A stretch of DNA of 64,000 nucleotides from JAJCYL01 sp963664285 (GCA_963664285.2 CAXXNX010000084.1:124001-188000), one strand, 5' to 3'; positions 37,102-47,626 are shown, counted from the stretch's first letter. Notes: generated by a model from the letters alone, not told the origin. Numbers and translations are program-made.

Positions 37102-39588
37102 ATGAAGACTAAGATTAATTTCAATCAGTTCATACCGCATATAATTGCCGTTTTTGTCTTTCTGCTGATAACTATAATCTTTTTTCATCCTGTTTTTTTT
37201 GAAAATAAGGCCATTTTCCAACATGACATCCTTCAAGGGCAGGGAGCTGCTCAATCACTCAAACAGTACCGGGAAGCTACCGGTGAAGAAGGATTATGGG
37301 CCGGTTCTATCTTCAGTGGAATGCCTGCAAATCTGGTTAGCCTGATCTATTCGGGTGATCTCGTTATTCATTTTCAAAAAGCCTATTCGCTTTGGCTTCC
37401 GCATCCAACCGGATTGCTTCTAATGAGCTTTTTTTCGATGTATATTTTACTATTCCTGGCTTTTAAGGTGAGACCCTATTTATCATTGGCCGGAGCAATT
37501 GCTTTCGGATTGACTTCGTTTCAAATCATCAGCCTTGGAGCCGGACATAACGCCAAGGTCGGAGCAGTTGCACTAATGCCCTTAATATTTGCCGGTATTG
37601 TTCTGGCTTTCAGAGGTAAACTGGGTCTTGGGTTTATTCTTACTGCTTTCGGATTAGCCATGCAAATCAGGATCAACCACCTCCAAATAACCTATTATTT
37701 GTTGATAATTTGTATAGCCTATGGTATAAATGAAGTAATCGTCAGGTTGAAGGCCGGTACCCTGGCTAGTCTATTAAAACCACTATCGGTTTTGATCTTA
37801 GCCGCGGTGTTAGCAGTTGGTGCAAATCTGGGTAAACTTTGGGGAATCTTTGAGTATAGCCAATATTCTATTAGAGGTAAATCTGAGCTTAACTCCGGAG
37901 CAGTACCCGCAGGAGAATCCGGGCTCAACAAGGAATACGCATTTGAGTTCAGTAATGAAATCTTCGAGCCACTTGTCCTGTTTATCCCAAATTTCTATGG
38001 AGGCGCTTCCAATCAAAACCTTGGAACCAGTTCAAATTTGGCAGATGCACTACGACGGCAGGGTGTGTCTCCCGCTCAACTTGAAGAGCAAACTAAGAAC
38101 ATACCGACTTATTGGGGAGATCAAAGGTTATCGGCGCCCTATTACGCCGGGGCAATAACAGTCTTTCTTTTCGTTCTTGGCTTGTTGATACTTGAAGGCA
38201 AACAAAAATGGTGGCTGTTATCATTAGTGGTTTTCGGCATTATGCTTAGCTGGGGAAAAAATTTTGCAGCATTCAATTATTTTCTGTTTGACTACATGCC
38301 CGGATATAACAAGTTTCGTTCTGTCACCTTTGCCATCATAATACCCATATTTTGTATGCCCATCCTTGGCTTCCAGGGATTAGAAAAACTATTGGGACAG
38401 GGTCTTAACAAGAGAAACCAGAAAATACTCTTCATGGCAGCGATAGCAACCGCGGGGTTTGCCCTTATTGCTGCTCTATTGGCAGGCGTTGGTTCGTATG
38501 TCGGGGGTATCGATTATCGTTTAAGTTCACTTGGATATCCCGGTTGGTTCATGCAGGCCATTAAGGAAGACAGAGAGGCTCTCCTGAGATCGGATGGATT
38601 CCGATCAATGATTTTTATTTTATTGGCTACCGGCCTTATTTGGTTTATTGTAAAAAAATTATTGAATGAACAAGTGGCTTTATTTGGGTTTACCATTCTT
38701 TTCCTTCTGGACATGTTCCTTGTGGACCGGCGATACTTTGACAAAGAAAATTTTAGTCGCAGTCCTGAAAGGACATTCTTTACAGAAACCGAAGCGGACA
38801 AATTAATTAAAACTGATAAGGACAATCACTTTAGGGTACTGTATTTACTGGGCCCATTCACAGATGCCAGGACATCCTACCACCACCGGTCAATTGGGGG
38901 ATATCATGGTGCTAAAATGAGGCGATACCAGGATGTGGTTGAAAACTGCCTCCAGGATGAGATCCAGGAAATTATCATCAAACTCAGAAACAGGGATCAG
39001 AATTTCAACAGCCTTGGAGTAATAAACATGCTTGACACCCGCTACTTTCTTGCGGGCAGCGCCAGAGGAGAAGTTATAGGTAATGAGGCGGCTAATGGAC
39101 CAGCATGGTTTGTCCAGCAGGTAAAAAAAGTATTAACACCCGATGAAGAAATCCGAGATCTCCCTAATGCCAATACTAAAACGATCGCTATAGTAAATAC
39201 ATCCCGATTCGAGGTGCATGACGAAGAAGGTTACTTTACCAGCGGCACCATTGATCTTGTGCAAAACAGACCAAATCATCTCGTTTATGATGTGGATACT
39301 GCCGGAGATGCTTTCGCTGTTTTTTCAGAGATCTATTACCCTATTGGATGGACGGCCACCATTGATGGGCAGGAGGCAGAGATCATACAGGCAAATTACA
39401 TTTTAAGAGCGCTTGAAATCCCGGAAGGAAAGCATACGGTGGAATTTAGGTTTGAACCTGATTCTTATGTAATAGGTAACAAAGTGATGTGGACAGCTAA
39501 TATTTTATTGATTATTGCTTTGGCAGGTGTTTGCTTTTTAGAGATCAAAAAATTGAAAACTATTCAAATTCCTGGAATGCTCGAATAG
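37102..39588 (+). CDS. YfhO family membrane protein
   Basis: 828 residues. The first helix (IIAVFVFLLITIIFFHPVFF) is followed by an extracytoplasmic segment with the HDILQGQGA motif, then about a dozen further helices and a large C-terminal soluble domain ending in one last helix. This matches YfhO, a GT-C fold protein linked in Firmicutes to glycosylation of lipoteichoic acid. In Bacteroidota the substrate is unknown. It converges with wecB, three bases between their stop codons. Confidence 0.88.
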   Translation: MKTKINFNQFIPHIIAVFVFLLITIIFFHPVFFENKAIFQHDILQGQGAAQSLKQYREATGEEGLWAGSIFSGMPANLVSLIYSGDLVIHFQKAYSLWLPHPTGLLLMSFFSMYILLFLAFKVRPYLSLAGAIAFGLTSFQIISLGAGHNAKVGAVALMPLIFAGIVLAFRGKLGLGFILTAFGLAMQIRINHLQITYYLLIICIAYGINEVIVRLKAGTLASLLKPLSVLILAAVLAVGANLGKLWGIFEYSQYSIRGKSELNSGAVPAGESGLNKEYAFEFSNEIFEPLVLFIPNFYGGASNQNLGTSSNLADALRRQGVSPAQLEEQTKNIPTYWGDQRLSAPYYAGAITVFLFVLGLLILEGKQKWWLLSLVVFGIMLSWGKNFAAFNYFLFDYMPGYNKFRSVTFAIIIPIFCMPILGFQGLEKLLGQGLNKRNQKILFMAAIATAGFALIAALLAGVGSYVGGIDYRLSSLGYPGWFMQAIKEDREALLRSDGFRSMIFILLATGLIWFIVKKLLNEQVALFGFTILFLLDMFLVDRRYFDKENFSRSPERTFFTETEADKLIKTDKDNHFRVLYLLGPFTDARTSYHHRSIGGYHGAKMRRYQDVVENCLQDEIQEIIIKLRNRDQNFNSLGVINMLDTRYFLAGSARGEVIGNEAANGPAWFVQQVKKVLTPDEEIRDLPNANTKTIAIVNTSRFEVHDEEGYFTSGTIDLVQNRPNHLVYDVDTAGDAFAVFSEIYYPIGWTATIDGQEAEIIQANYILRALEIPEGKHTVEFRFEPDSYVIGNKVMWTANILLIIALAGVCFLEIKKLKTIQIPGMLE

Positions 39589-39591
39589 ACT

Positions 39592-40668
39592 TTATTTCAC
39601 TAGTAGATGGCCAACAATCCTTTCTCCGGTCTTGCCATCCCACAACACAGGTATTCCTCCATCTTTCCAGTTACCATTGAAGAGTTTGTTAAGCAGCATA
39701 TCTAACCGACCGGGATCAGAACCAACTAGCTCATTTGAACCGACATGGATGGTTTCCGGCCTCTCGGTGTTAGTCCTTAAGGTTATACAGGGAATGTTAA
39801 AGAAGGTAGTTTCTTCCTGAATTCCTCCTGAATCAGTTATCACCGCAAATGAATTTTTAATCAAATACATAAACTCCAAATACCTCATTGGTGAGACAAA
39901 ATGAATATGATCAATAGTAGTTCCATCCAACTTTTCAGCCGTCCTTGGATGTACGGGAAAAATTATTTGATTGCCTGGATTTGCGTTTCCTATTCTCTTG
40001 AGGATGTCAAGTAATTGGCTTTTGTCGTCTACATTTGACGGGCGGTGTAGTGTCATCACCAGGTATTTTCCCAGTTGCAACTCCAATCCTTCAAAAATTG
40101 ATGGAGCAGTAAAACGAGGTTCATTATTAATCAGAGTATCAATCATGGTATTCCCTACCAGGTATATCTTATCTTTAGAATGACCCTCTGTGATTAAATT
40201 TTCAGAAGCAATTTGAGTAGTGGTAAAGAATATGTCTGTAATTGAGTCGGTAACAAGCCTATTGATTTCCTCAGGCATGGAATGATCTCCGGATCGCAGG
40301 CCTCCTTCAACGTGTACCACTTTAATGTTTAGCTTTTTAGCAACGATTGAGCAGGCCAGGGTGGAATTAACATCGCCTACAACCACTACATATTTACTAG
40401 GGTTAGCGCTCAAATATTCTTCAAACTTTACCATTATTTGAGCGCTTTGCTCAGCATGGCTACTTGAACCCACATTTAAATTAATATCTGGTTCTGGCAA
40501 CCTTAGATCATTGAAAAAAGTCTCACTTAGTGCCTTGTCATAATGCTGACCAGTATGCACCAGCTTGTAGGTTAACGACGGACCTGCTGAATTATGAATA
40601 GTATGAATGATCGAAGCGATCTTCATGAAATTTGGTCTTGCCCCCGCAATAATTGTCAAGTCAGTCAT
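39592..40668 (-). CDS. wecB: UDP-N-acetylglucosamine 2-epimerase (non-hydrolysing)
   Basis: 358 residues with AGARPNFMKIA at the N-terminus, HTGQHYD, HVEGGLRSGD, PEEINRLVTD, LTLHRPSNVD-like MTLHRPSNVD and ITDSGGIQEE, all typical of WecB. It makes UDP-ManNAc for surface polysaccharide. It is divergent from a glycosyltransferase that begins the neighbouring polysaccharide cluster, 82 bases away. Confidence 0.95.
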   Translation of the reverse strand: MTDLTIIAGARPNFMKIASIIHTIHNSAGPSLTYKLVHTGQHYDKALSETFFNDLRLPEPDINLNVGSSSHAEQSAQIMVKFEEYLSANPSKYVVVVGDVNSTLACSIVAKKLNIKVVHVEGGLRSGDHSMPEEINRLVTDSITDIFFTTTQIASENLITEGHSKDKIYLVGNTMIDTLINNEPRFTAPSIFEGLELQLGKYLVMTLHRPSNVDDKSQLLDILKRIGNANPGNQIIFPVHPRTAEKLDGTTIDHIHFVSPMRYLEFMYLIKNSFAVITDSGGIQEETTFFNIPCITLRTNTERPETIHVGSNELVGSDPGRLDMLLNKLFNGNWKDGGIPVLWDGKTGERIVGHLLVK

Positions 40669-40724
40669 TTGGCTTAATTGTAAGAAACAATTTTAGTTAG
40701 TGCCTTCGATTCGGAATGAGTCTT

Positions 40725-40732
40725 TAAGTTTG
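40725..40732 (+). promoter_or_regulatory. Possible -7 promoter element of the polysaccharide cluster
   Basis: TAAGTTTG matches the Bacteroidota -7 consensus TAnnTTTG exactly, 18 bases before the glycosyltransferase start. No clear TTG lies at the -33 spacing, so the call is weak. Confidence 0.3.
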
Positions 40733-40750
40733 CCCCCAAACTACTGAACA

Positions 40751-41968
40751 ATGCAAATAGTTGGGATGGTCTTGTATGACTATTATCCTCCAGACATTCG
40801 TGTGGCAAAAGAAGCTTATTCTTTAATAAAAGCTGGTTACGAAGTGCATCTTTTATGTATGAGGCGAAAAAAAGAGGAAAAATTTGAGAATATCCAAGGT
40901 TTATCCATTCATAGAATTGATGTCGCAAAGAATACAATTGAAAAGGGGCTTTGGGACATTCTTCTTTCCTTATTTTTTCTTCACCCCCTGTTTTATATGC
41001 ATCTAAGAAATTTTTGTCACTCAAATAATATCGGAATCTTACATATTCATGATCTTCCGCTGTGCAAAACCGGGATTCGGGTAGGAAACCAGTTGAACAT
41101 TCCGATTATATGTGACTTTCATGAAAATTATCCGGAGGGACTCAGAATTTGGTACAAATGGAGATCCAATCCTCTAATCAGACTGAAGAATGATATCTTT
41201 TTTGGCTTTAAGCACTGGAAAAAGTATGAGGAATGGGTAGGTAAAAAGGCATCCCACATCATTGCTGTAGTTGATGAGATGAAAGAAAAATTGATCCGTG
41301 ATTTTGACATATCAGCTAATAAAATAACAGTTGTTACGAACACGGAATCATTAGAATATGTGAAACAAGATTTGGTTAGCAATGTATTTAGCGAGATTGA
41401 GCAACCATTCATTCTGGCATATTTGGGAAATGTGGGACCACATCGAGGAGTGGACACTGTTTTAGAAGGACTATCCTACATTAAAGATTTGAATTTGAAA
41501 TTTGTAATAGTGGGAGGAATTAAGCAAAATGTAAAAAATATACTTGATGAATTAATTCAAAAACATGAAGTGAATGAGCAAGTTCAATTTTTTGGTTATC
41601 AACCATTCGATAAATTTTACTCCTATATGAGTCATGCTACGGTGAATGTGATACCACACAATTGCAATGGCCATACCAACAATACGGTTCCTCATAAATT
41701 ATTCCAATCAATGATGGCAGGTAGACCAGTAATAGTTAGTTCATGCAAGCCGCTAAAGAGGATCGTTGAAGAGACACAGTGCGGACTGGTTTTCGAAGCA
41801 GATAATGCCAAAGATTTTGCCCGCAGCGTTCGTGAACTATACAATGACCAGGATCTCAGATTGAAACTCGGGAAAAACGGTCTGGCTCATAGTGTTTCCG
41901 GAAAATATAATTGGGAAACCACTGCTTCTTTTCTGTTAAACACTTATCAAAGATTTGATCATGCTTAA
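40751..41968 (+). CDS. Family 4 glycosyltransferase
   Basis: 405 residues with a GT-B fold: a first domain with DYYPPDIRVAKEAYSLIKAGYEVHLLC and HIHDLPLCKTG, and a second with LAYLGNVGPHRGVDTVLEGL and the donor-binding region NNTVPHKLFQSMMAGRPVIVSS followed by the acidic EETQCGLVFEADN. It adds a sugar from a nucleotide donor during O-antigen, capsule or exopolysaccharide synthesis. Linkage and sugar cannot be told. It overlaps the next methyltransferase by eight bases (ATGCTTAA). Confidence 0.92.
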   Translation: MQIVGMVLYDYYPPDIRVAKEAYSLIKAGYEVHLLCMRRKKEEKFENIQGLSIHRIDVAKNTIEKGLWDILLSLFFLHPLFYMHLRNFCHSNNIGILHIHDLPLCKTGIRVGNQLNIPIICDFHENYPEGLRIWYKWRSNPLIRLKNDIFFGFKHWKKYEEWVGKKASHIIAVVDEMKEKLIRDFDISANKITVVTNTESLEYVKQDLVSNVFSEIEQPFILAYLGNVGPHRGVDTVLEGLSYIKDLNLKFVIVGGIKQNVKNILDELIQKHEVNEQVQFFGYQPFDKFYSYMSHATVNVIPHNCNGHTNNTVPHKLFQSMMAGRPVIVSSCKPLKRIVEETQCGLVFEADNAKDFARSVRELYNDQDLRLKLGKNGLAHSVSGKYNWETTASFLLNTYQRFDHA

Positions 41969-42503
41969 CTGGCTTAAAAAAAAAGAAAAGGAAAAATTTG
42001 TAATGCGCCGTTTTAAGAAAACGTTGGATTTCATGGCTGAGACTGCGGCACCACCGGCAAAAATCCTGGACCTTGGCACACCAAATAATCTGGGAAAATT
42101 CCTCCAACAAAAAGGTTATAGTATTCATAATACAGCAGGCAACGATTTTGATTTCTTTCCTAAAGAGGCTGCTTTGGAAGGCTTTGACGTGGTAACGGCA
42201 TTTGAAATTTTAGAGCACCTCGTAAACCCCATGGGAGTATTAATGGCAATCAAAGCCCCAAAACTCTTCGCTACTATCCCCCTTGATTTATGGTTCAGTT
42301 CAGCTTTCAAAAGTAAGATTGACCCCTGGAGTAGTCATTTTCATGAATTCGAAGATTGGCAGTTTGACTGGCTCTTGGATAAATCGGGGTGGAAGATTCT
42401 GAGAAGAAAGAAATGGACAAGTCCATCAATTATACCCGGGATGAGACCAATGTTCAGATTCGTGACTCCACGCTATTATGCCGTTGAAGCCGAACGTAAA
42501 TAA
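41961..42503 (+). CDS. SAM-dependent methyltransferase of the polysaccharide cluster
   Basis: I start at ATG 41961 (MLNWLKK), which overlaps the previous gene; a TTG six bases upstream is the alternative. The Rossmann motif is short: ILDLGTPNNLGKFLQQKGY, then VVTAFEILEHLVNPMG as motif III/IV. At about 180 residues it is compact for the class I type 11 family. The acceptor is presumably a glycan or glycolipid, from context only. Confidence 0.82.
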   Translation: MLNWLKKKEKEKFVMRRFKKTLDFMAETAAPPAKILDLGTPNNLGKFLQQKGYSIHNTAGNDFDFFPKEAALEGFDVVTAFEILEHLVNPMGVLMAIKAPKLFATIPLDLWFSSAFKSKIDPWSSHFHEFEDWQFDWLLDKSGWKILRRKKWTSPSIIPGMRPMFRFVTPRYYAVEAERK

Positions 42504-43009
42504 ACGAAAACTATAGCAATATCATGCAGGCAATATATAAATTGATCTATAACCAACACGTTAATTATTTTTTGCGAAATATCAATAAATTATTGTCTCC
42601 AGTACTTCCGGGAAAAATTAAGATTCCTCCATCCGGAATGATCTCTTTTGAACTCAATGATCAAAAAATCCTTCTCCGTACAAACCAAACTAATTATTTA
42701 TCTCAATTACTTTATTGGGAAGGTCCATTAAAATTCGAATACACAGATATATTTCTGGATCTAATTAAAAAAATCAACTGTTTTTATGATGTTGGTGCCA
42801 ATATCGGTTACTATTCATTGCTAGCTGCAACTATCAACCCTAGACTTCAAGCAATAAGTTTTGAACCGGCTACAGGGCCATTATTTTTCCTTAAAGAAAA
42901 TGTTAGGATTAATGATCTTTCCAATATCCGTGTGGAATCACTTGCTTTGTCAGACAGGAGCGGCGAGATCGATTTTTATGAAGTGAAGAATAATAAATAT
43001 ACCTATCTA

Positions 43010-44251
43010 GTATTAAGTTTCTTAATTAACATATCAATGATTACGCGATAGTTAAATCTTCCATTTTCCACTTCCATTTAAAGATTGTTGGCATTTCATT
43101 GATTTCATTAATGTATTTCAATATCCGGTCTTTGAGCTCTTTCTTTGATTTTACACGGATCCCCCTTAAAAAGCTCCTGGTCATTTTGCTAAAGAAGACT
43201 TCAATAAGATTTAGCCAGGAAGCATGTACAGGTGTAAATACAAATTCAAACCTATTAGGCACTGTTTTCAGGAATGCTTTTGTCTCTTTTGAAATATGGG
43301 CCGAATGATTATCTAAGATTATCTTGATCTTAAAGCTGACTGGGTAGAGTTCATCAAGCCCTTTCAAATATTCCACAAATTCCCTACTTCTATGTCTATC
43401 CTCGACCCGTGCATATATCTTGCCGGTAATCAAGTCGATTGATGCCAACAACGAAACTGTACCGTGTCTTTTATATTCATGGTCCCTGCCCCAATTTGGG
43501 TGCTTGCCTGCTATGGGGCTTAGGTCAGTGGCGGTATTTTCTATCGCCTGCATTCCAGGTTTTTCATCGTAGGACAAGATGGCAATCATTGATCCTTCCG
43601 GTTTGTTAGCTTTGTAAAGTGCCACTTCTTTATAAACATGCAATACCTGGGACATCTTTCGGTCAAAGTCAGGGTCTTTCTTTTCTAGGTAATAAGATAG
43701 TTTGTGGGGCTTTACATCACTTTTCGACAGTATCTTTGAAACGGTCCCTTTCTGTATTTCGCCTAATGAAAGATGGCCCGCCTGTTTGCAATTGCCCCTT
43801 ACATACTTGGCCAATGCATTATAGGTCCAAAATTCTGAGGCCATGCCCAAGTCTTTTGGTTTTGTGCAAGCTATCGATAAAAACCATGCCCTGGCCTCAT
43901 TGGTGATCTTTGGGGTTGCCCCTTTTCTGGGAAGGTCGTTCAGAGAGGTCAGTATACCGTATCCTATTGCCCTATCAACAGTCCTTTCAACCTTTGGCCG
44001 ATTCGTGCCAAGTTGTTTTGCTATCGAATTGATGCTTTGCCCTTTCCAATAACCAAGAAGCATTTTCGCCCTTTCAACCCGTGATTTGGCCTCAACCCGT
44101 GATTTACTTATAACCTCCAATGTTTGCTGTTCCTTTGTCGTAAATGATATTTTCGCTCTTTTACTCTCAAATGGTATAGGGTTCACTATTTTTGGTCCAA
44201 CTGCTAAGATAGAACTTTTATTATTGATATACTATATAGGAAACTATATAC
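43010..44251 (-). mobile_element. IS630-family element in fkbM
   Basis: The element lies between TA dinucleotides at 43008-43009 and 44252-44253, the normal IS630/Tc1 target. The ends start GTATTAAGTTTC and GTATATAGTTTC, matching in 10 of 12 bases, with similarity reaching about 30 bases. It carries an intact transposase. Confidence 0.93.
43041..44186 (-). CDS. IS630-family transposase
   Basis: 381 residues. An N-terminal helix-turn-helix domain (SINSIAKQLGTNRPKVERTVD) is followed by a winged HTH and the DDE core: ILSYDEKPGMQA (first aspartate), IKIILDNHSAHISKE (second) and HASWLNLIEVFFSKM (glutamate). It is complete, so the element may still move. Confidence 0.94.
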   Translation of the reverse strand: MNPIPFESKRAKISFTTKEQQTLEVISKSRVEAKSRVERAKMLLGYWKGQSINSIAKQLGTNRPKVERTVDRAIGYGILTSLNDLPRKGATPKITNEARAWFLSIACTKPKDLGMASEFWTYNALAKYVRGNCKQAGHLSLGEIQKGTVSKILSKSDVKPHKLSYYLEKKDPDFDRKMSQVLHVYKEVALYKANKPEGSMIAILSYDEKPGMQAIENTATDLSPIAGKHPNWGRDHEYKRHGTVSLLASIDLITGKIYARVEDRHRSREFVEYLKGLDELYPVSFKIKIILDNHSAHISKETKAFLKTVPNRFEFVFTPVHASWLNLIEVFFSKMTRSFLRGIRVKSKKELKDRILKYINEINEMPTIFKWKWKMEDLTIA

Positions 44252-44670
44252 TAGAATACAACCTTGCTGGAGAAGGAAATACCGGATCAAAAAAAACCAG
44301 CCGTAATTTCTGTAAAGAAACTGTTAAAACCTGTACTCTGGATGAATATGCAACTCAGCATAGTGATAAGAACATAGAGTTGATCAAATTAGATACGGAA
44401 GGAACTGAAGATATGATCTTAAAAAATGCCAGTGAGGTAATTTCGGAAATGAAACCCATTATTATTTGTGAAACTTTGTTCGGGCGAATTGAGGACAAAC
44501 TTGAGAAAATAATGAAAGCACATGGCTATGACTTTTACAACCATTTAGCAATGGGCCTACAGCAGGTCAACTCCATCCAAAGGACAAAGGATAATGGTAT
44601 AAGAAATTGTTTTTTCGTCCATCCATCGAAGAAGGACCTAATTGAAAAATTTGTGACCTCCTGATAACCA

Positions 44671-46162
44671 ATGGGTATTGTTTATAACCAGAGTTCCCGA
44701 ACCACTATAATTTCATATCTGGGTGCAATCATCGGGTTTGTCAATGTACTTTGGCTCTTTCCAGCTGTTTTATCAGCAGAGCAAATCGGTCTTATTCGCC
44801 TATTGCCAAGTATTGCCTTTATGCTCCTTCCATTAACGCAATTGGGCCTATCTCAGAGTGTACTCAAATTTTATCCACAGTATAGCAAAAAGGAAAATGG
44901 TCATAATGAACTCTTTTCGTTTATGCTTTTTGCCAACCTGGTTGGATTCGGCCTTACCTTGATTTTGCTTAAGATCTTTAATTCCCAAATTGAGCAATTC
45001 TTTGCATCAAAATCAGCGCTTGCCAATGACTACATTCATGTGGGTACCATTTTAATTCTCCTCCTGTCCTATCATGCTATTTTCGAATCTTTTTCGCGAT
45101 CAATTCTAAAGATCGTATATCCCGGTATTGTTAAAGATGTTTTCATTAGGTTATTGTATACATTAACAGTCTCTGCCTTTTTCTTCAATTTGCTGTCCTT
45201 CCAACAAGTAGTTAATGGCCTAATTATCATTTATACAGTGGCATTACTCCTTTTGGTTAATTATGTTTTGAAAAAAAACATCTCTAAGATTCATCATAAA
45301 ATTCAAATCACTTCAAGGACCTGAATTAAGATCAATCTGTCAATACAGTATTTTCACCTTGCTGGGATCCAGTGGTACATATATAATGCTAAATATAGAT
45401 CAGGTGATGATCAGTAATTTGATCGGATTAGCGGGCAATGGAATCTATACGACTGCATTCTACATTGCTATAGTAATAGAAATGCCCCGAAGAGCCATTG
45501 CCAATATTACCACTCCACTAATAAGTAAATTATTTACCGAAAATAAGCTGGACGAGATAAATCGTCTTTATAAACAGGTGTCAATCAACCAGATGATGGT
45601 TGGCTCCTTATTCCTGATGGGCATTTTAGTGAATCTCAGAAATGTCTTCGAGTTAATTCCCAATAGTGAAATTTACACAGCAGGAATTAACGTAGTCTAC
45701 ATCGTTGGACTGGCAAAATTACTCGATATGACCTTTGGGATGAATGGCGAAATAATCCTAATGTCAAATTACTTCAGGTACAACGTACTATTTACAAGCA
45801 TTCTTGCCTCAATCGCTATTCTGTCTAACTGGTTCTTTATCCAAAAATATGGAATAATAGGCGCTGCCTTTGCTACGGCCTTGACACTGCTAGTATTTAA
45901 CTTACTGAAATTGACATTTATAAAATTCAAGTTAGGCCTATGGCCATTTAGCTGGAAGAATGTAATCCTGGCAGGAATTACTCTCGGGAGTTATGTCATT
46001 GTTTCCCGGATACCTTTTCTTGATAACGTCTGGATGGATCTATTCCTGAGATCAATCATTACAATTGTTACATTCATGACGCCTTGTCTATTACTAAAAA
46101 TCTCTCCTGAGATAAATAAAGTTGTTGCAAGGAAGACAGGAATTAAATTTTTAGCTGATTGA
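44671..46162 (+). pseudogene. Polysaccharide flippase (Wzx/MATE-like), one frameshift
   Basis: The N-terminal piece (44671 to about 45298) has several transmembrane helices, starting TTIISYLGAIIGFVNVLWLFP. The C-terminal piece continues with MLNIDQVMISNLIGLAGNGIY and about seven more. Removing one A from AAAA near 45299 joins KIHHK to FKSLQGPELRSICQYSIF in frame and gives about 496 residues with the 12-14 helices of an oligosaccharide repeat-unit translocase. It starts seven bases after fkbM. The split could be real decay or a consensus error. Confidence 0.87.
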
Positions 46163-46310
46163 TTCTACAAATATTATTAATCCTAGCAATCGATAACTCC
46201 AGATACCTGGGTAGCGAAAGTTCTCCCTTATCCAAAATGTAAGCGACAATATCCATAAAAGCAACTTCCATAAATAATTGAAATTTATATGTACTACTTA
46301 AATCAGCCAT
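46143..46310 (-). CDS. Small hypothetical ORF coupled to the upstream glycosyltransferase
   Basis: 55 residues (MADLSSTYKFQLFMEVAFMD, with LPRYLELSIARINNICRINQ near the end). Its ATG overlaps the glycosyltransferase stop codon as ATGGCTGA, an arrangement typical of translational coupling. It overlaps the end of the convergent flippase by about 20 bases. It may be the head of a truncated gene or a real small protein; no family is recognised. Confidence 0.4.
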   Translation of the reverse strand: MADLSSTYKFQLFMEVAFMDIVAYILDKGELSLPRYLELSIARINNICRINQLKI

Positions 46311-47598
46311 CAGTATTAACTACCTTATCAAGAACCCGAGAGAGTTCTTGAGTCAAGGATTCTCTACTATATTTATCAATACCTTCAACAGGACGGGGTA
46401 GTATTCCTTTTTTAAAGCTCGAATAATAATCTAAGATTCGTTTTTTCATATCCCCATAGTTCTCATAATCAATTAAAGACTCCATTTCAAGATCAACTAA
46501 AATATCATTTACATCACTATCTGTTGGACCAAGTCCCAAAATGAACCTATTGGCCTGAATATATTCAAACAATTTACCTGGCAATAGAATCGGAGCGCTA
46601 GACGTTTGGTTTAAAAATAATAGGAGGACATAAGAATTTTTGTAGAGCTTAAATACCTCTGGATGGGACAGGTAGCCTAGGTTTACTAGGTTGTCACCTA
46701 ACAAACTATTTGAGAGAGTATCCAAGATTGATACACTAATGTTTCCTGCCAGGGTTATCTCCAGATCTTTCTTAAACTTTTCGTCATGAACACACAAATC
46801 TTCAAGTACCTTCCAAAAGGTTTTTATATTCTTTGTTTCATTAAAAAGGCCTGCATGACTGACCCTAAATTTCTCTGGAATTTCAAAAGAAGTTTTCTCC
46901 TTAAAGTCAAATCCATTTGTAATTACAATAACCCGCTTACATTGAGCAGTATAAATTTTTCCCAATCTCGGACTTACAGTAATTAATAAATCACAGCTAT
47001 TCAATATCTTATTCTCTAATCTCTGGTGAATTTTCATTGCGTAACTTGAAGTCATTAACCTTGGCAAAACGTCCCATTGACTCCATGGATCACGGAAGTC
47101 AGCAATCCACTTCACTCCCAATTTCCTTTGAAGACCCAGACCAATAAGATGAAGGCTATGAGGCGGTCCTGTTGTAACAATTACATCAACCGAATTCATT
47201 TTAAGATAATTTGTCAGAAATTTAATGGATGGTTTTACCCAAAACTTTCTAGCATCTGGCAGAAAAAAATTTCCCCGGATCCAAATGGTGATTTTTTCCA
47301 AAAGAGAGTCCTTCTTACCCTCATTCACCATGCCCTGTCGTGTTGAAGCTCCTTTTTGGCCAATAATCTTATTATAAGCCTGAAATGGCTCCCAGATCGG
47401 TTGCTTTAAAACTATTGTTTCTTTCGAAACCTCAGCCTGCAAAGATTTATCTCTTAAATTGAAATCCGGATTGGCCGGTGTATAGATTATCGGAGTCCAA
47501 TTATAGTCAGGCAGATATTTAGAAAATTTTAACCACCTTTGCACTCCAACGCCTCCACTTGGAGGCCAATAGTAAGTGATGATCAACACTTTCCGCAT
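46303..47598 (-). CDS. Glycosyltransferase, GT4-like
   Basis: I start at ATG 47598 (MRKVLIITYYWPPSGGVGVQRW), the family-typical opening. A longer open frame reaches into the IS4 end and is not real. GT-B features are TTGPPHSLHLIGLGLQRKLGVKWIADFRDPW in the first domain, then ITNGFDF and the C-terminal SSAPILLPGKLFEYIQANRFILGL with a donor-site glutamate. The 432 residues fit polysaccharide glycosyltransferases. The IS4 element lies 28 bases upstream and probably separates the gene from its native promoter. Confidence 0.88.
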   Translation of the reverse strand: MRKVLIITYYWPPSGGVGVQRWLKFSKYLPDYNWTPIIYTPANPDFNLRDKSLQAEVSKETIVLKQPIWEPFQAYNKIIGQKGASTRQGMVNEGKKDSLLEKITIWIRGNFFLPDARKFWVKPSIKFLTNYLKMNSVDVIVTTGPPHSLHLIGLGLQRKLGVKWIADFRDPWSQWDVLPRLMTSSYAMKIHQRLENKILNSCDLLITVSPRLGKIYTAQCKRVIVITNGFDFKEKTSFEIPEKFRVSHAGLFNETKNIKTFWKVLEDLCVHDEKFKKDLEITLAGNISVSILDTLSNSLLGDNLVNLGYLSHPEVFKLYKNSYVLLLFLNQTSSAPILLPGKLFEYIQANRFILGLGPTDSDVNDILVDLEMESLIDYENYGDMKKRILDYYSSFKKGILPRPVEGIDKYSRESLTQELSRVLDKVVNTDG

Positions 47599-47626
47599 CC
47601 CAAAAATGATTTGATTAGTATTATTC

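Larger units (their letters stand above)
42524..44664 (+). pseudogene. FkbM-family methyltransferase, split by IS630
   Basis: The 5' part (42524-43009) has the SAM-binding motif FYDVGANIGYYSLLAA and SFEPATGPLFFLKENV. The 3' part (44254-44664) has IELIKLDTEGTEDMILKNA and the terminal FFVHPSKK. Removing 43010-44251 and one TA joins NKYTYL to EYNLAGEGNTGS in frame, giving about 298 residues. Such enzymes methylate sugars of surface polysaccharide. The IS insertion should abolish activity. Confidence 0.92.
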
